Of a DNA stretch of 64,000 nucleotides, positions 46,041-58,526 are shown one piece after another. Made by a program: the position numbers and the translations under genes. The notes under the pieces were generated by a model. That model did no database searches. It was given only the letters and a program-made list of their open reading frames with translations, and was not told the origin of the DNA. The DNA is from Puccinia triticina (lineage: Eukaryota > Basidiomycota > Pucciniomycetes > Pucciniales > Pucciniaceae), in NCBI RefSeq assembly GCF_026914185.1, contig NC_070573.1:2148501-2212500 (forward strand), read 5' to 3'. Positions within the stretch are counted from its first letter, which is position 1. Every line of letters begins with the position of its first letter.

Positions 46041-46863
46041 TGGGTGAGATGGTAGACAAGTGTTACGGCGGGCGGATTCTGCCTCTCTTGGTTGTATAAA
46101 AAGGACTTACTCAATAGAATGACTTGTTTACGCCTTGCGGTGGCAAAGGCAACGGGGGACCTTGGTAGTTATTTGAATTGGGGTGGGGGCGTTAGATGTT
46201 TAGCGAATGGCAGTTTAAGGAAGGAGGACCCTGCAAGGCAGTTATCTGGGAGGCGGATTTGGTGTATTGTGAGGGTGTTGGAAAGTCAATGACGTATTGG
46301 TGTGCGGTGCGCAAGGCAGGGAGAGGTCAACAAGCTGAGTGGGGAACAAACCACGGCTATAAATAATGGTGCATATTGCTGGTGGATGAATCCCCAGGGG
46401 TTACGGTTTTGTCTGGGCCCTTCCCTGCAGGCCCCCTACTTCGCTTGGATAGGCCGCTGCTTGATTTACAAAAATGCTGGCTCTTTTTTGCTTGTTGCTC
46501 TGTCACAAGCTGAAGAGTCTACCCATGGCACATAGTGTTTGGGGGTAATTAATTGATCAGTGGCCTACTTAGGCTGCACGCAAAAACTTAGATTTTTTTT
46601 GCTGTGTTTTTGTGAATTTAATAAACTTGGATATGTGAGGCAATAGAGATGAATAATTTGTAGGAGGAAAAATTTTCCAGTCCACCCTGGAGCAGAGGGT
46701 GGACATCCAAAAGTGAGAAACAGAAAAAACAGTGTTGTAATAACTCAAAAAACTGCCTGAGATTGTTTGATTTAAGTAATCTCATCATTATGTTGTCATG
46801 GAGCTCAACATATACTCACCACACGGGTTTCTTACCCGGTAAATAACCCCCCAGCCTCCTCAG
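46041..46863. other. Unassigned region and LINE 3' untranslated sequence
   Basis: 46041-46590 has no recognised feature apart from a TATA-like TTGTATAAAAAGG near 46093. Roughly 46640-46863 should be the 3' untranslated region of the minus-strand LINE. No poly-A tail or A-rich repeat marking its end was recognised. Confidence 0.35.
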
Positions 46864-48434
46864 TCACCTCAAACCCCTAGATGGGGGGGGGGGGGGGGGG
46901 GGGGGTTCTGGCATACTGTTAGGCTTGGCCGTATGTTGATTCATACTAGTAGGGGTAGACAGATCTACTCCCCCGGTGTGAACATTCCCTCTGATTGGAG
47001 ACTCATCAATTATAGAGATACCTCTGCTGGAGACATTTACGGTAGTATCAATGTCATTTGGTTCAGCAGTTTCAGTGTCAAGCTCTTCAATGAGGTGGTT
47101 TCCTTCCTTGTACAGGGCCTCCTTAAACATGGGTACCACAGCCTGTAGGAACCAGGCTACTGGTACATATCTATGTTCATCAAAAAGTTTGGGATAAAGG
47201 TGTGGGATATGACCATACCCATTCACCCAGTTAGTGAGTTTTTTGCTCCCAAATTGGAGCTCCTCAGCTGCTTTGTTTGTAGGTGTATGTGTCTCCCGGA
47301 GAAGACCACCCAGGAGCAGAATGTATATTAGTTTGTCAGAGATGTCTATTTGTGGGGAGTGTAGCTCTTCAATCAGGTAGAGAACTGTACCTACTATGGT
47401 TTTGGTCCACAGCTCCTCAAGAGCTAGACATGTTAGAAAAACATGGCTCCATTCCTCTGACCCAGAGTCCATGATGTCCCCTTTGCAGAGTGGGCATGTT
47501 TGTTCATGAAGCTGGTGTGGGAGTTTATGCGCATTTAATGCAGTTATCCGTTGTTGTAGGGTTGGCAACCCATTTATTCGCAGCAGGCATAGATATGTCA
47601 CCCCTTGTGTGATCTCCCGTATAATAATGGAGGTATGAACGAAGTTTGAGGAACGTCCCAGTTCATAGTGGTCATATTGCCAGACGGATTTACATCTCTT
47701 TGATTCTCTTTTAATCTTTTTTTCTAGTAGGATGATGTAGAAGGAGTTAGCTTGTTTAAGCTGTTCCCATTGTTTGGGGGTTACTCTTTCATTGGTCCCC
47801 AGGGGTGAGGGGGATTTTGGATGTAGTGAGTTATGCAGCTTGCAAGTATTGGTTATAAAATTGAGGGAGTGGGCCTGTGTGTTGGAGGATGGGTACTCCA
47901 AGTTTGCCTCTTGGTTTTCCAATTTCTTTATTCCTGTTAAGGTGTTGCTTGTCCATGACCCGCCTTTACCCCCTTTATGGCTGTGTTGGACAAGGTCCTT
48001 CAGGATGGTCCCCAAGTGTGGACTTTTGTTCCAGATCCGGATTTGCTGAAGTGTGCAATGAAATGGTATTGGGGTAATACCCATTTCAAGACTTATAAGC
48101 AGGGTATTTAGTGATTTACTATTTTTGGATAGCCCAAAGCTTATTTTTCCGGCCCTGTCTAGAACAGATTGTATTGTCCTGGTTCTCTTTTGGAACATCC
48201 CTATCCACTCTGCTCCATAGGTCCCAGTAGCCATTATGTATGTTTGAATGGTTCTTGCCTTACATAGAATGTGAAGGTTTTTATCATACAGTAGTGGGAT
48301 GGATAGGTATAGGGCTTTTTCAGCCTTGTTAGCTAATGTTTTAGCGTGAGCCACCTCAATGGGGTAGGGCTCATTGAAATAAAGTATGTTGGGGCTCATA
48401 CACCCAAGATACTTGTATGTAGGTACTGTGCATA
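46864..48434 (-). pseudogene. LINE ORF2, C-terminal part
   Basis: It continues the reverse transcriptase piece at 55757-56307: YKYLGCMSPNILYFNEPYPIEVAHAK, the thumb-like region typical of fungal Tad/I-type LINEs, then a cysteine-histidine tail (CPLCKGDIMDSGSEEWSHVFLTC). The C-terminus is Pro-rich, encoded by a ~23-bp G run at 46883-46905 on the plus strand. This piece itself has no internal stop over ~510 codons. Confidence 0.85.
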
Positions 48435-48439
48435 TGGTC

Positions 48440-48739
48440 TGTTGAGGTTACTATACTGTTGTCTAGTTCACTCTTTGGTTGTCTGCTTCGATCTCTTTCC
48501 TTCTCATGTCACATACATATCACACGGGCTCTCTCTTGTATTTAATCTGAGGGTGCAGAAGTCGGAAGGCCTTTCCTCATCCTTTCACACACACTCATCA
48601 CCTTGTGTCTGCTCCCTCAGGTATGTAGTTTTTCTTGCTCTCTTCTTTCTTTCTCTTCTTCTTTCTTCTCTCATGAAATGCACTTATCCTTCCACACACA
48701 CTCATCACCTCGTGTCTGCTCCCTCAGTCCATCTCAACA
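48440..48739 (+). repeat. Copia-3 5' LTR (300 bp)
   Basis: TGTTGAGGTTACTATACTG...CATCTCAACA. It contains a duplicated CCTTCCACACACACTCATCA...CTCCCTCAG block. Confidence 0.93.
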
Positions 48740-48865
48740 GGTTATAAGCCCAGTTGCACTTGGCAAGCGCAATTAGTCCAGCATGTAAAACTACTCGGAC
48801 TTGGTGTGTTACATCAAGGATCAACTCTCTTCTTCGTTCTACCATACGAAACAAACTCGGCTGCC

Positions 48866-51391
48866 ATGGCCAAACCAGTTCAACATATTGTTCCAGACTC
48901 GTCAGAAAACTTTTCTCTTTGGCTTACAGGAATCCCTCAACTTCAGGCCCCAGAAGCCGACTCCAACTATCTCAAATGGAGTTTTGTCGTCAAAGTCCAC
49001 CTGAATTCTATCAATCTCGGCTATCTCCTTAAGGAAGTGAAACTCGAGGACTGTACAGCCAAATGGATGAAAGAAAACGCCAATGTCTGCTCTTTCATCT
49101 TCTGAACCATCCATCAAGACAATCTTTGTCTTATTCAAGCATTTCCCGACAACGCGAAAGGCATGTGGGATGCTCTTCACGAGGCTCACCTGGACCCTAC
49201 CAATGGAGGCCAAATCTGCTGGCTTTGCAAGCTTGTACTTCTTTGTTTATCTGGGGACAACGTTGAATCTAATATTAAGGAAATGGTGATATGCGCCAAG
49301 CGGCTCAACTCTCTCGTCACTGCGGAAAAACCACTCACCATCAACGACATTCATGCGGCCGCTCTCTTGGGATTGCTTCCCGTTGACTGGTTACATTGTG
49401 TTTCCGCCATGATGAACGAGGAAAATATCACTTTGGCTCGCATTGTCTTGGCGCTTAAGGCGGAATCCCTTTGTCGCAAAGCTTGAGTCAAAGGCAATGC
49501 CTCTATTTCGGTTTCTCAAACAAGAACTTCCTCAGGCACTAAAACTCGCCCCCCGTTTAACGATTCACTTTTCTGCTTGTATTTCCACATCAAAGGCCAT
49601 CAACTTTCTGCATGCAAGTCTGCTGCCCGCGTTCTAAACAATCACCAGTCTAGATGTCAGGACAACAATGCCAAACACCGCTCAGGCTCTGATGAGGGTT
49701 CCAACCGACGCAAAGGTACTAGCCGTTCCTCTTCCAACCGCAGCCGCCATTCTCCCAAGCCTGTCGCCAAGGCAGGCCTCACCACGGTTGTTGAACTGGG
49801 CAGTGACTCCTGTGACAAGTCAGAGTTCTCTGGGTCGGAATGCGCCGGGAACGTCACTGAAGTTACTCCATTTACATCCGCCTTGACCACCTCCATCGAC
49901 GCTAACATTGACTCTGGCTGTTTGATGAGCATGACTCCTCACATTGAGGATGTTACTCACATCAAAGCCGCCTCCACCCTGGTTTGCTTAGCCGACCACT
50001 CCACCATTCTAGCCACGCACAAAGGTCTCTCAGCTCTTCCGCTCACCGTTTCAAAAGCAGTGAAAACTCTGGTTGTCCCAAACTTCACAAACCACTTCTC
50101 TCCGTCGCCGCAATGTGTGACGCATCTCTCCGACTGGTGTTAACCCCTACCTCGTGCAATATCTACTCCGCCGCCGACTTCAAAGTCTCCGGCTCCATCG
50201 TGGGACAAGGTTACCGCAAAGGAAACCTCTTTTATCTCCCTTCTCCCAAGGTGACGTCCAGGATCACTTCCTTGGTTTCTTCACATCTGGCTGACAACTC
50301 TCTGTTTGGGGACCACATTCGACTGTCCCACACAGGACTCAAACCTTTGAAGAAACTCCTACGTTTGAACAACATTAAACCAACAATTGCAAACAAGATG
50401 GATGTCCAAAAGTGTCCTGTCTGCATTCAATCCAAAATGCACCGCTGTCCTTTCTCTTCCCGTCTGAACTGTCGCTCCACTTCCCCTGGGACTCTTATTC
50501 ATTCAGACGTTGGCTCAGTTGAACTTTTGTCTTGCAAAGGCTATAAATACTTTGTCACGTTTATCAACAATTTTTCTAAAGCTCTTTCTGTCTTTCCAAT
50601 GAAATGTAAGAGTGAAGTTTTTCGCTGCTTTAAACTCTTCAAAGTGTCCTTTTAGAAAACCGGTTCTTGAAAAATCCTCTCACTCCGGTCAGATAATGGC
50701 GGCGAATATGTGTCAAAAGCATTCAAGACTTTTCTTCTCGATTCTGGCATCAAACATGAACCAGGACCTCCCCACTCACCAGAGTTGAATGGGGTAGCTG
50801 AGCGGGCAAATCAAACTATTGGGAATCTCATCTGATGTTCTCTTCTAGGTTCCAAGCTGCCCAAATCTTTTTGGGTTCACGCTCTTCGGCATTTCCTCCA
50901 CTCTTTCAACTCCGTTCCTCTCTACTCCCCCGCGGGTTTTCTCTCTCCCAACTCAGTTATTGGAGAGAACTCAATTTCTCCTCAAGATCTTCATCCTTTC
51001 GGATGCCTGGCGTGGTACAAGGTTCCCAAGGCTAACAGAAAAAAGTTGGAGAAAAAGGGCCGCTCCGCTCTCTTTCTTTCCTACCTCTTGGACGGAAACG
51101 GTTTCCGTCTCTGGGATCTCCAATCTCGCAAGGTGATTAAATCCAGGGACGTTCTCTTTGACCATTCAGTTTTTCCGTACGACGCCCAGCTCATTGGACC
51201 TTCTCCAACGGTCAAAGTTGAGCTTCTGTGGCCATCTGTTTCTCCTCCCCCTCCTTGAACTCTTCCTTCCGCTTCGCTCCCTTCTTCTCTTCCCTCCCCT
51301 TCCTCCAATCCTACTCCCCTCACACCTGACAATAGACCGTCAATCTTGGATTCTGCCCCACTGAACGTTCCTCTTCAACCACGCTTTGATA
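48866..51391 (+). pseudogene. Copia-3 gag to integrase, broken by stops and frameshifts
   Basis: Gag starts at ATG 48866 (MAKPVQHIVPDSSENFSLWL). In-frame stops include TGA near 49103 and 49484. Protease motif NIDSGCLMSMTP is near 49905. Pre-integrase (GNLFYLPSPK, LSHTGLKPLK, CPVCIQSKMH) is at ~50150-50460. Integrase has IHSDVGSVELLS, DNGGEYVS (~50695) and NGVAERANQ (~50790). After a linker the sequence is interrupted by the CACTA-type element at 51392. Same lineage as copia-1. Confidence 0.88.
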
Positions 51392-52694
51392 CACTATGAA
51401 AAAAACTCAAGAAACTGCTGTCAGTTGACATCCAGCATACTCAATTTAATCCTCAATTAGAACAAGGATCATACCCATGAATGCCAATTTTCTTCTACCC
51501 TGCAATCTTTGCACATTGCCTAATTTATGCAAGCTAATTCTGAACTTCAAAAAACTTAGCACAGGTTTCAAGATACTCAGTTGAGACCTGTGCAATCCCC
51601 CTTTCATGTTCCCCTACCCCTTTCAAGTGCACATATCCCTTTTGTGTGCAAATCCCCATTTCATGTGTATATATCCCTTTCATGTGCACACCCCTTTCAT
51701 ATTCACACCTTTGCTGTGCATGCACCCCTTTCATCATGCATGCATAACTCTTTCATTTTCACATGCCCCTTTGATGTGTACAAACTCCTTTCATCATGTG
51801 TCCGTAACCCTTTGTTTCACATACCCCTTTGATGTATACATATCCCTTTCATGAATACCCCTTACATGTGCATGTACCCCTTTCATCACATACCGCTTTC
51901 ATGTGCACACCCCTTTCATATTCACACCTTTGCTGTGCATGCACCCCTTTCATCATGCATGCATAACTCTTTCATTTTCACATGCCCCTTTGATGTGTAC
52001 AAACTCCTTTCATCATGTGTACGTAACCCTTTGTTTCACATACCCCTTTGATGTATACATATCCCTTTCATGAATACCCTTACATGTGCACGTACCCCTT
52101 TCATCACATACCGCTTTCATTATGCATGTGCACATATCCCTTTTGTGTGCAAATACCCATTTCATGTGTATATATCCCTTTCATGTGCACACCCCTTTCA
52201 TATTCACACCTTTCCTGTGCATGCACCCCTTTCATCATGCATGAATACCTCTTTCATTTTTACATGCCCCTTTGATGTGTACAAACCCCTTTCATGATGT
52301 GTATGTAACCCTTTCATTTTCACATACCCCGTTGATGTATACATATCCCTTTCATGAATACCCCTTACATGTGCACATACCCCTTTCATCATGTGAAAAT
52401 ATCCCTTTTATGTGTAAATACACCTTTTCACATTCCCCTTTCATGCGTACATATCCCTTTCATGTGTGAATACAATTTTGATGTTATTCCTTTCATGTGG
52501 AAATACCCCTTTCATGCAAGCATAACCCATTCATAGGTGCATGCACTACATCTGTTAATGATGGAATGAACATGGAAAATATCTAGTCTGGAAGACTCAT
52601 GGAATGAACAGGGAAGAACCCAGGTTCAAATCAAAGTAATATCAAAGTTATCGCATGTCAACTGACACCAATTTCTTGAGTTTTTTTCACAGTG
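51392..52694. mobile_element. CACTA-3: 1,303-bp CACTA-type element filled with a minisatellite
   Basis: ~40-bp inverted termini, CACTATGAAAAAAACTCAAG at the left and the complement (CACTGTG...) at the right, are flanked by ATA at 51389-51391 and 52695-52697. It inserted in the copia-3 Pro-rich linker. The body is a degenerate minisatellite based on CCCCTTTCATGTGCACATA, with a ~229-bp block (51676-51900) repeated directly after itself. No coding capacity; the repeated open frames are by-products. Confidence 0.82.
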
Positions 52695-52697
52695 ATA

Positions 52698-53006
52698 GGA
52701 AACTCACGGCTTCTATTCATGCTCCCCTGAATCAACACCGTCAACGATTGTCGTCAGTTTCTTCTCCATCTGATATGTCAGTTGTGTCCAATGGTAAGTC
52801 AGCCCCTTTGCCGGTTCAACTTCCATCCCCTTTTCTCTGTCCTGCATCCCCTCCGTCTTTTCTTCCCTCTCCGCCCTTGGCACCACTCTCTATTCCCAAT
52901 AACCCTATGGCTCGCTCACCCGCTCCGCCACCTCAGGATGATTCCCCGGATCCGGCATCTCTTCCTCTTCCTCCCTCTCCACCACCTGCGGTTTCACCTC
53001 CGCCGG
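52698..53006 (+). pseudogene. Copia-3 Pro-rich linker
   Basis: Encodes ASIHAPLNQHRQRLSSVSS and a Pro/Ser-rich stretch, corresponding to the linker between integrase and reverse transcriptase in copia-1. Interrupted by the LTR-like segment at 53007. Confidence 0.65.
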
Positions 53007-53993
53007 TGTGGTCATTATTCCTGTGTTTGTAGGAGGAAAATTCAAACTTTTATGTGTACTCACAGAACGCCGCAAGATACGGCCAAAAGGACATCAGAAA
53101 TGGAATCTAGGACCAAAATAACCCCTAGTCACCCACTGAAACCACCCTCATATCTCTACCGGATCAGAAGATACGCAAATCACCCCTTTCACGCACCAGT
53201 CCGAGTGGGTTCACACAGACTCAACTCTTGGCTACCATACTTGGCATAATGCATACGGCACATGAATTACTTTTCTTCCTTCCTTTTATCAGTCCTCACC
53301 TCCTATTTTCTCTTTGCATATGTTTGTTTCTCATTTGCATACCTATGGTCTTGGAAAATCCTTGTATGAATATATATGATCCTGTTTGCATATCAAAGGG
53401 ACGCATTGTAGATAGACTAGCTAAATTCCCTCAGTTTTACTTTCTCACCAGCCAAATTCCCTCAAAGCTGCTCCCCTGGAGCTAAATTCCCTCATCATTG
53501 TCTATATAAGGAGGCCTCTGCCTGCCAGTTGTTTTCTCCTCATCCCATCAGGGGACATTCCCCCTCAGATCCTCATGCCATCCGGCGGTCTATATTCCCT
53601 ACTCACTTATCACTCATATTATCTATCCATATCACAGTTATCAGCTCACACCACCACTCAGTTCACATACCTTTCACACTTTATTTGAAATTCATATCAC
53701 CGCTCAGTCACACACCTTTCACCAGTAACCAGTCCCCGGTTCCACTCCTGGTTGAGCTTAGCTCCCTCTCACCCTCATCACCCCTCACGTTCTGAACTTA
53801 TATACCCTTAGGCCAAGGACCTAGGTTCAAGCCCCACTCAAGACATCAAGTCACCGTCACCTATCACATACATCACTAACCCCATCAACCTCGGACATCA
53901 ACAACAATCCTCTTATATATCTCATCTTCGAACATATCCTATCACAAAATAAATTGCCAAGCTTACCTTGGTGGTCTTGTTTTCTGATATACA
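53007..53993 (+). repeat. Probable solo gypsy LTR inside copia-3
   Basis: ~990 bp separates two parts of copia-3. It starts TGTGGTC, ends GATATACA, and contains GTCTATATAAGGAGGCCTCTG near 53500 followed by a CATTCCCCCTCAG stretch, which resembles the promoter area of the LTR at 5398-6269. I could not find a clear target duplication, so both ends are approximate. Confidence 0.5.
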
Positions 53994-55372
53994 GAAAGGC
54001 AGAGCTTGCACCTCATCCATACCTTTCGCCATTCAGCAAAAGGGTCTCACGACACCTTTTGAGTCTTACACCGGTGAGGCGTTCTAATCGTTCAAGGAAG
54101 GCTCCGGACCGTCTGGGACACTGGTCAAAGCGAGCCAGCACTTCTGAGCACATTGACACTCCCAAAACCTGGCGACAACTCCAATGTTTCCCAAACAAAG
54201 ATCATTGGCTCAAGGCGGCCAACAAAGAATTCTTGTCACTTCGCGGCCAACAAAGAATTCTTGTCACTTCTGGGGATGGAGACTTGGCAGCTTGTTCCGC
54301 AACCGGACAAACAAAAGATCATAAAATCAAAATGGGTCTTTAAGGTTAAACGCCGCCCTGACAAGACAATTCAAACACTAAAAGCCCGACTTGTTGTGAT
54401 GGGATATTCTCAAGTAAAAGGGCTGGATTACAATGAAGTCTTCTCTCCTACTCTGCAAATGGAGAATTTACGGCTAATCTGCAGTCTTCTGGCCGTGCGT
54501 AAATGGAAAGGCAGACAGGTCAACTTCACCACGGCTTTCCTAAACGGACACCTGGACAAACCCATCTACATGGAGCAACCAGTGGGCTTCGTAGATTCAG
54601 TGCACCCAGATTATGTCTGCAAGGTCTCTTGTTCGCTCTATGGGCTCAAGCAATTCCCTTGGCATTGGAATCAGGAGCTTCACGCTGCTCTTCTGGATCT
54701 CGGTCTCCGGCAGTCCCAATACGATTCTACCTTGTATTTTTGGCTACAGTCTAACAAACTCGTTTCGGCCGTCACAATGCATGTGGATGATCTTACTATT
54801 GTTGGCCAACCCGCCTACGTGGATTCACTCATTTCTTATCTTGGCTCCCGTTTCAAAATTGGTGCTGACAAAGAACTGCATCATTTCCTGTTGATAAAAA
54901 TCACCCGTGACATCAAAAATTGGCTTCTATACATGTCTCAAGAGCACTACATTGAGGATTTGGTTCCCCGCTTCCTCTCCAGTACTCCCGTTTCTGTTTC
55001 GACTCCCACCAATAATGGAAACAGGCAACAGTCTTGCTCTCTAGCTCTGAGGCAGAATACAAAGCCCTTTCTGACTCATGCAAAGAGGGTCTCTGGCTCC
55101 GGAACGTCTTGACTGAACTCCGCCTTTGCCCTCAACAAGCTCTTCCACTCCACGTCAATAACAAAGGCGCAGAGGCTCTTGCCAACAACCCTGAACACCA
55201 TTCTCCCAAGAAGCACATCGATGTTTGTTATCATTTTGTCCGGGAGTGCGTCAGGGACAATAAGGTCATGATCTTGCATGTCTCCACTCACGACATGCTT
55301 GCCGACATGCTCACCAAGCCCTTGGCCAGGGTTCTTCTGGAAAAACACCGACAAATGTTTGGAGTAGTTTAA
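53994..55372 (+). pseudogene. Copia-3 reverse transcriptase and RNase H
   Basis: Begins with a basic linker (RRSNRSRKAPDRLGHWSK) and a short internal duplication (CGGCCAACAAAGAATTCTTG at about 54208 and 54244). The reverse transcriptase follows (KIIKSKWVFKVKRRPDK, VNFTTAFLNGHLDK, catalytic HVDDLTIVG intact). A deletion near 55025 joins it to RNase H (LSSSEAEYKALSDSCKEG, HIDVCYHFVRE, LADMLTKPL). Confidence 0.88.
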
Positions 55373-55451
55373 TTTTTTTCTCTTTGTTGTTGTTTTCCGT
55401 GCTCTCCTTTCTTTTGTTTTTTCATTTGTTAGGGTTCTCAGCAAGGGGGGG

Positions 55452-55751
55452 TGTTGAGGTTACTATACTGTTGTCTAGTTCACTCTTTGGTTGTCCGCTT
55501 CGATCTCTTTCCTTCTCATGTCACATATATATCACACAGTCTCTCACTTGTATTTAACCTGAGGGTGCAGCAGTTGGAAGGCCTTTCCTCATCCTTCCAC
55601 ACACACTCATCACCTCGTGTCTGCTCCCTCAGGTATGTAGTTTTTCTTGCTCTCTTCTTTCTTTCTCTTCTTCTTTCTTCTCTCATGAAATGCACTTATC
55701 CTTCCACACACACTCATCACCTCGTGTCTGCTCCCTCAGTCCATCTCAACA
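55452..55751 (+). repeat. Copia-3 3' LTR (300 bp)
   Basis: Same ends as 48440-48739, followed by the TGGTC duplication. Confidence 0.93.
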
Positions 55752-55756
55752 TGGTC

Positions 55757-56699
55757 CCCTCCTTTAAGGGGTAGGGGGTGGTGGTTGTGGGTTCCAAGAT
55801 ATCCCACTTATATTCCACCACTCCGCATTTATCATGGCCAAGTGCAAAGTGCCATTTGGCACAGTAATTTTCAAGATTCTTGCATATCTGGGTAATCCAC
55901 TGGGAGTTATCCGCAAACATGAGGGTTTCATCTGCAAAAAGGAGACCTTTTGCAGGCTCCCTCAGTCCTGGGACTGTTACTCCCTTGGTGAATTCCTTCA
56001 AGATGTTGTTGAAAAAGATAATAAAGAGGAGTGGCAAGAGCGGGCAGCCCTGCTGTGTCCCAATTTTTCTGGTGAAAGGATCAGAGAGTTTATCACCCAG
56101 TCTACATTGAATGGCAGAGTTATTGTACCCTTTCTTGATAATGGCCACAAGATCAGGGTGAATACCAATATTGAGAAGTTTAGCCCATAGTCCTTTGTGA
56201 GGAACTCGGTCAAATGCCTTTTTGAAGTCAATGTAGAGAACATATGTGTTTATTTTGGCGTTACGGCGTCTTCTTATGATCTCATTGAGACTGATCACGT
56301 GGGCCATAGCTTCCTGCCCGTTCTGGAAGCCTGCCTGTGCATTGGTGAAGAAACGTTGCCTTTCCAGTTTGTCTGAAATATCTCTAGCAATAATGGTGAG
56401 TAGTAATTTGCCCTCTGTGCATGGTAGGGTAATACCTCTAGTGTTCTAGTTAGATAGCCTGGATCCTGTCCTGGCTTAGGTAAAGTAATGAGCATTTCCT
56501 CGTTCCATATGGCTGGTTGGGTTTTCAGTCTGATGCATCCACACATGATGTTCAGCAGGTGAACAAGGGGGGGTATTATCAGGGTGGAGGGTAGGGACCA
56601 TCTGTCTAATGCAGTTGCAGAGTAGTCCCGGGGTTTGGGATATTTTTATCCCCAAACTGGTTTGTTGGGCAATTTTCCCATTCATTGGTAATTTGAAGC
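55757..56699 (-). pseudogene. LINE ORF2, reverse transcriptase part
   Basis: From 56699 leftward: LLQITNEWENCP, then frameshifted sequence with PKPGQDPGYLTRTLE, then RT motifs FQNGQEAMAHVISLNEIIRRRR, YIDFKKAFDRVPHKGLW and GTQQGCPLLPLLFIIFFNNIL. The catalytic box is LLFADETLMFAD, where FADD is expected, so the second catalytic Asp is Glu. At least one frameshift and a TAG near 56612 make the polymerase non-functional. Confidence 0.85.
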
Positions 56700-56729
56700 A
56701 AAGATGGCACTTTAAACCCGGTTACCTGT

Positions 56730-56860
56730 GGCGGGTGCGGGTACCCGCGGCCTATTTCAACCCAATCTTGACATCCGCATCCGTAACCGAACCCGCTGGC
56801 GGGTACCTGTGGCCATGGGTGGGTACCTGCCCAGATACCCGCTGGGTACCCGCCACTCAC
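56730..56860. repeat. hAT-2 left subterminal palindromes
   Basis: Repeated GCGGGTACCCGC-like motifs, mirrored at 62780-62945. Probable transposase-binding or hairpin sequences. Confidence 0.7.
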
Positions 56861-57530
56861 AAAGCACTGAGACAGCAAGATAACTTATATTTGCATACTA
56901 TATACAAATAGGGTGATGGCAGGGTGATATAATTTCACTCAACCATCAACACATTGCCTTCAGAGGGACAAATTTCCTTTGCGCCAGTCTTAGCCTTACT
57001 TTTTTTCTTTTCCATGTAGTTGTGGAGCGCCAGAGGCGAAATCTTCCCACTTTTTGAATAGAACGCCAATGCCATTCCTTTACTTACCTATTTTGCGTGG
57101 AGGTTGTGTCTCCTGGCGGCGACATAGTCGCGGCCAAAGCTGAAAGTCTGTTCCACATCAACTGTAGTTGCTGTATGAAAATAAAAGTTTTAGTTATTTT
57201 TGTGTTGCAATAAAGATGAAATAAGAATCTGATCTTACCTGGGCAGCTCATGATGTCAAGGGCCATCTGTAAGAGGCCATTGTGATTATTACCGCTCTGT
57301 TTCTACTTGGCCCACCACTTAAGGGCACTTATTGGCTCACCGTCTTCCAAATGGAGGCCGCCTGATAGCCATATGTCAATCAGATCTGACAGAGACTCAG
57401 CGGATCTTGCTACAGCAGCTTCACCAAGCCCTGCCAGAACCCCAGTTTGCGGCTGGAGGATGCTGTGATTAGTTCAATTGGTCAGAGTGAGAAATATGTG
57501 TAAAAAAATTACCTTCAGCGTTCCTTTCCT

Positions 57531-57780
57531 TGTAAGGACTCGAAGTGAGAGTCCTTCACTGTCCGGTACTCGTGGCTCAGAAGTGGAACTAGGAGGCTTG
57601 GGGGCAGAGTTTCTAGTTCACGGGGCTATGTATTTCAAAAGGGGGAACGAGCTAGCCGGGAGAGATGGATGAAGGTGGATCTCTGCAGGCTAGGAAGTGG
57701 AAGGGAGCACAGACTACATATTTATCTGTGACATGTCTACATCTTAGTTTGTGAAACCCAGCAGAAGGTGGGGCTTCACA
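57531..57780 (-). repeat. Gypsy derivative 3' LTR (250 bp)
   Basis: Minus strand TGTGAAGCCCCACC...CCTTACA. Matched at 59853-60102. Confidence 0.93.
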
Positions 57781-58526
57781 GTCTCCCCTCCTATGAAAAA
57801 AATGAGAGGGGAAGTTAAAAGGAAACAGATAAGAAGGAAGGACAGTTTGGGGAAGATTTCAGGAGTGGGGGTAGTGGCAAGGAGGAGGATTTCATAGTTT
57901 GAGAGAAGGGAGGCGGTCTGGGCAGGAAGGACGGGGAGGGGGAGGCGCGTGTTGCATCTGGTAGATGGCTCAGAGGGTGTCAGTGAGGTCAAAGAAGTGG
58001 AAGAAGCTGGTATTGATCTAATTTGCAAAGGCACTGGGGAGCTGGATGGGTTCAGAGAAGTCGGCGAGGGTAGGGAGGGACTTGATTGAGCGCAGGTCAG
58101 CACCAATGATCCCAGGGAAGCAGGACAACTGTGCTGGTGGCTAGAGCAGGAGGTCTTCAAAGGCGAGGAGTGTGTCATGGTCGTCATGGTGGGGATGGTT
58201 GAATCTGTGGAAGAGCAGGGGTACTTGCTCAAGTCCGAGCGTCCTGAGAGAGAGATTATAGACGATTGGGGAGGGGCAGAGATGGAGGGCACATGGGATG
58301 GTACGTGGAGTGAGGAGGTTGGCAAAGATGAATTCAAGGAAGTAGGAGGGTCGGGATGGGTGCTAGCAAGGGAGGCAGATGATGCAGCCAAGTGCAGTCC
58401 TGGCTTTGTGCTTTGGGCTGCAGGAGAGGCTGAAAACACGCTCGGGGCCGGTGGGGAGGAGAAGGGCAAGCGTGGCAGGGAGCTACAGGAGGCCAAGAGC
58501 TGTGAACGGGGCAGGGAACATGCCAG

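Larger units (their letters stand above)
48440..55751 (+). mobile_element. Copia-3 retrotransposon, complete ends, 7,312 bp with insertions
   Basis: 300-bp LTRs at 48440-48739 and 55452-55751 are flanked by TGGTC (48435-48439 and 55752-55756). Primer-site motif GGTTATAAGCCC at 48740; polypurine AAGGGGGGG before the 3' LTR. The LTRs differ at roughly 11 positions (~4%), older than copia-2. It contains a CACTA-type element (51392-52694) and a probable solo gypsy LTR. Confidence 0.95.

Noticed and set aside
51581..52536. Overlapping ORFs of about 60-80 codons with similar products
   Set aside because: They lie in the CACTA-3 minisatellite and repeat with it.
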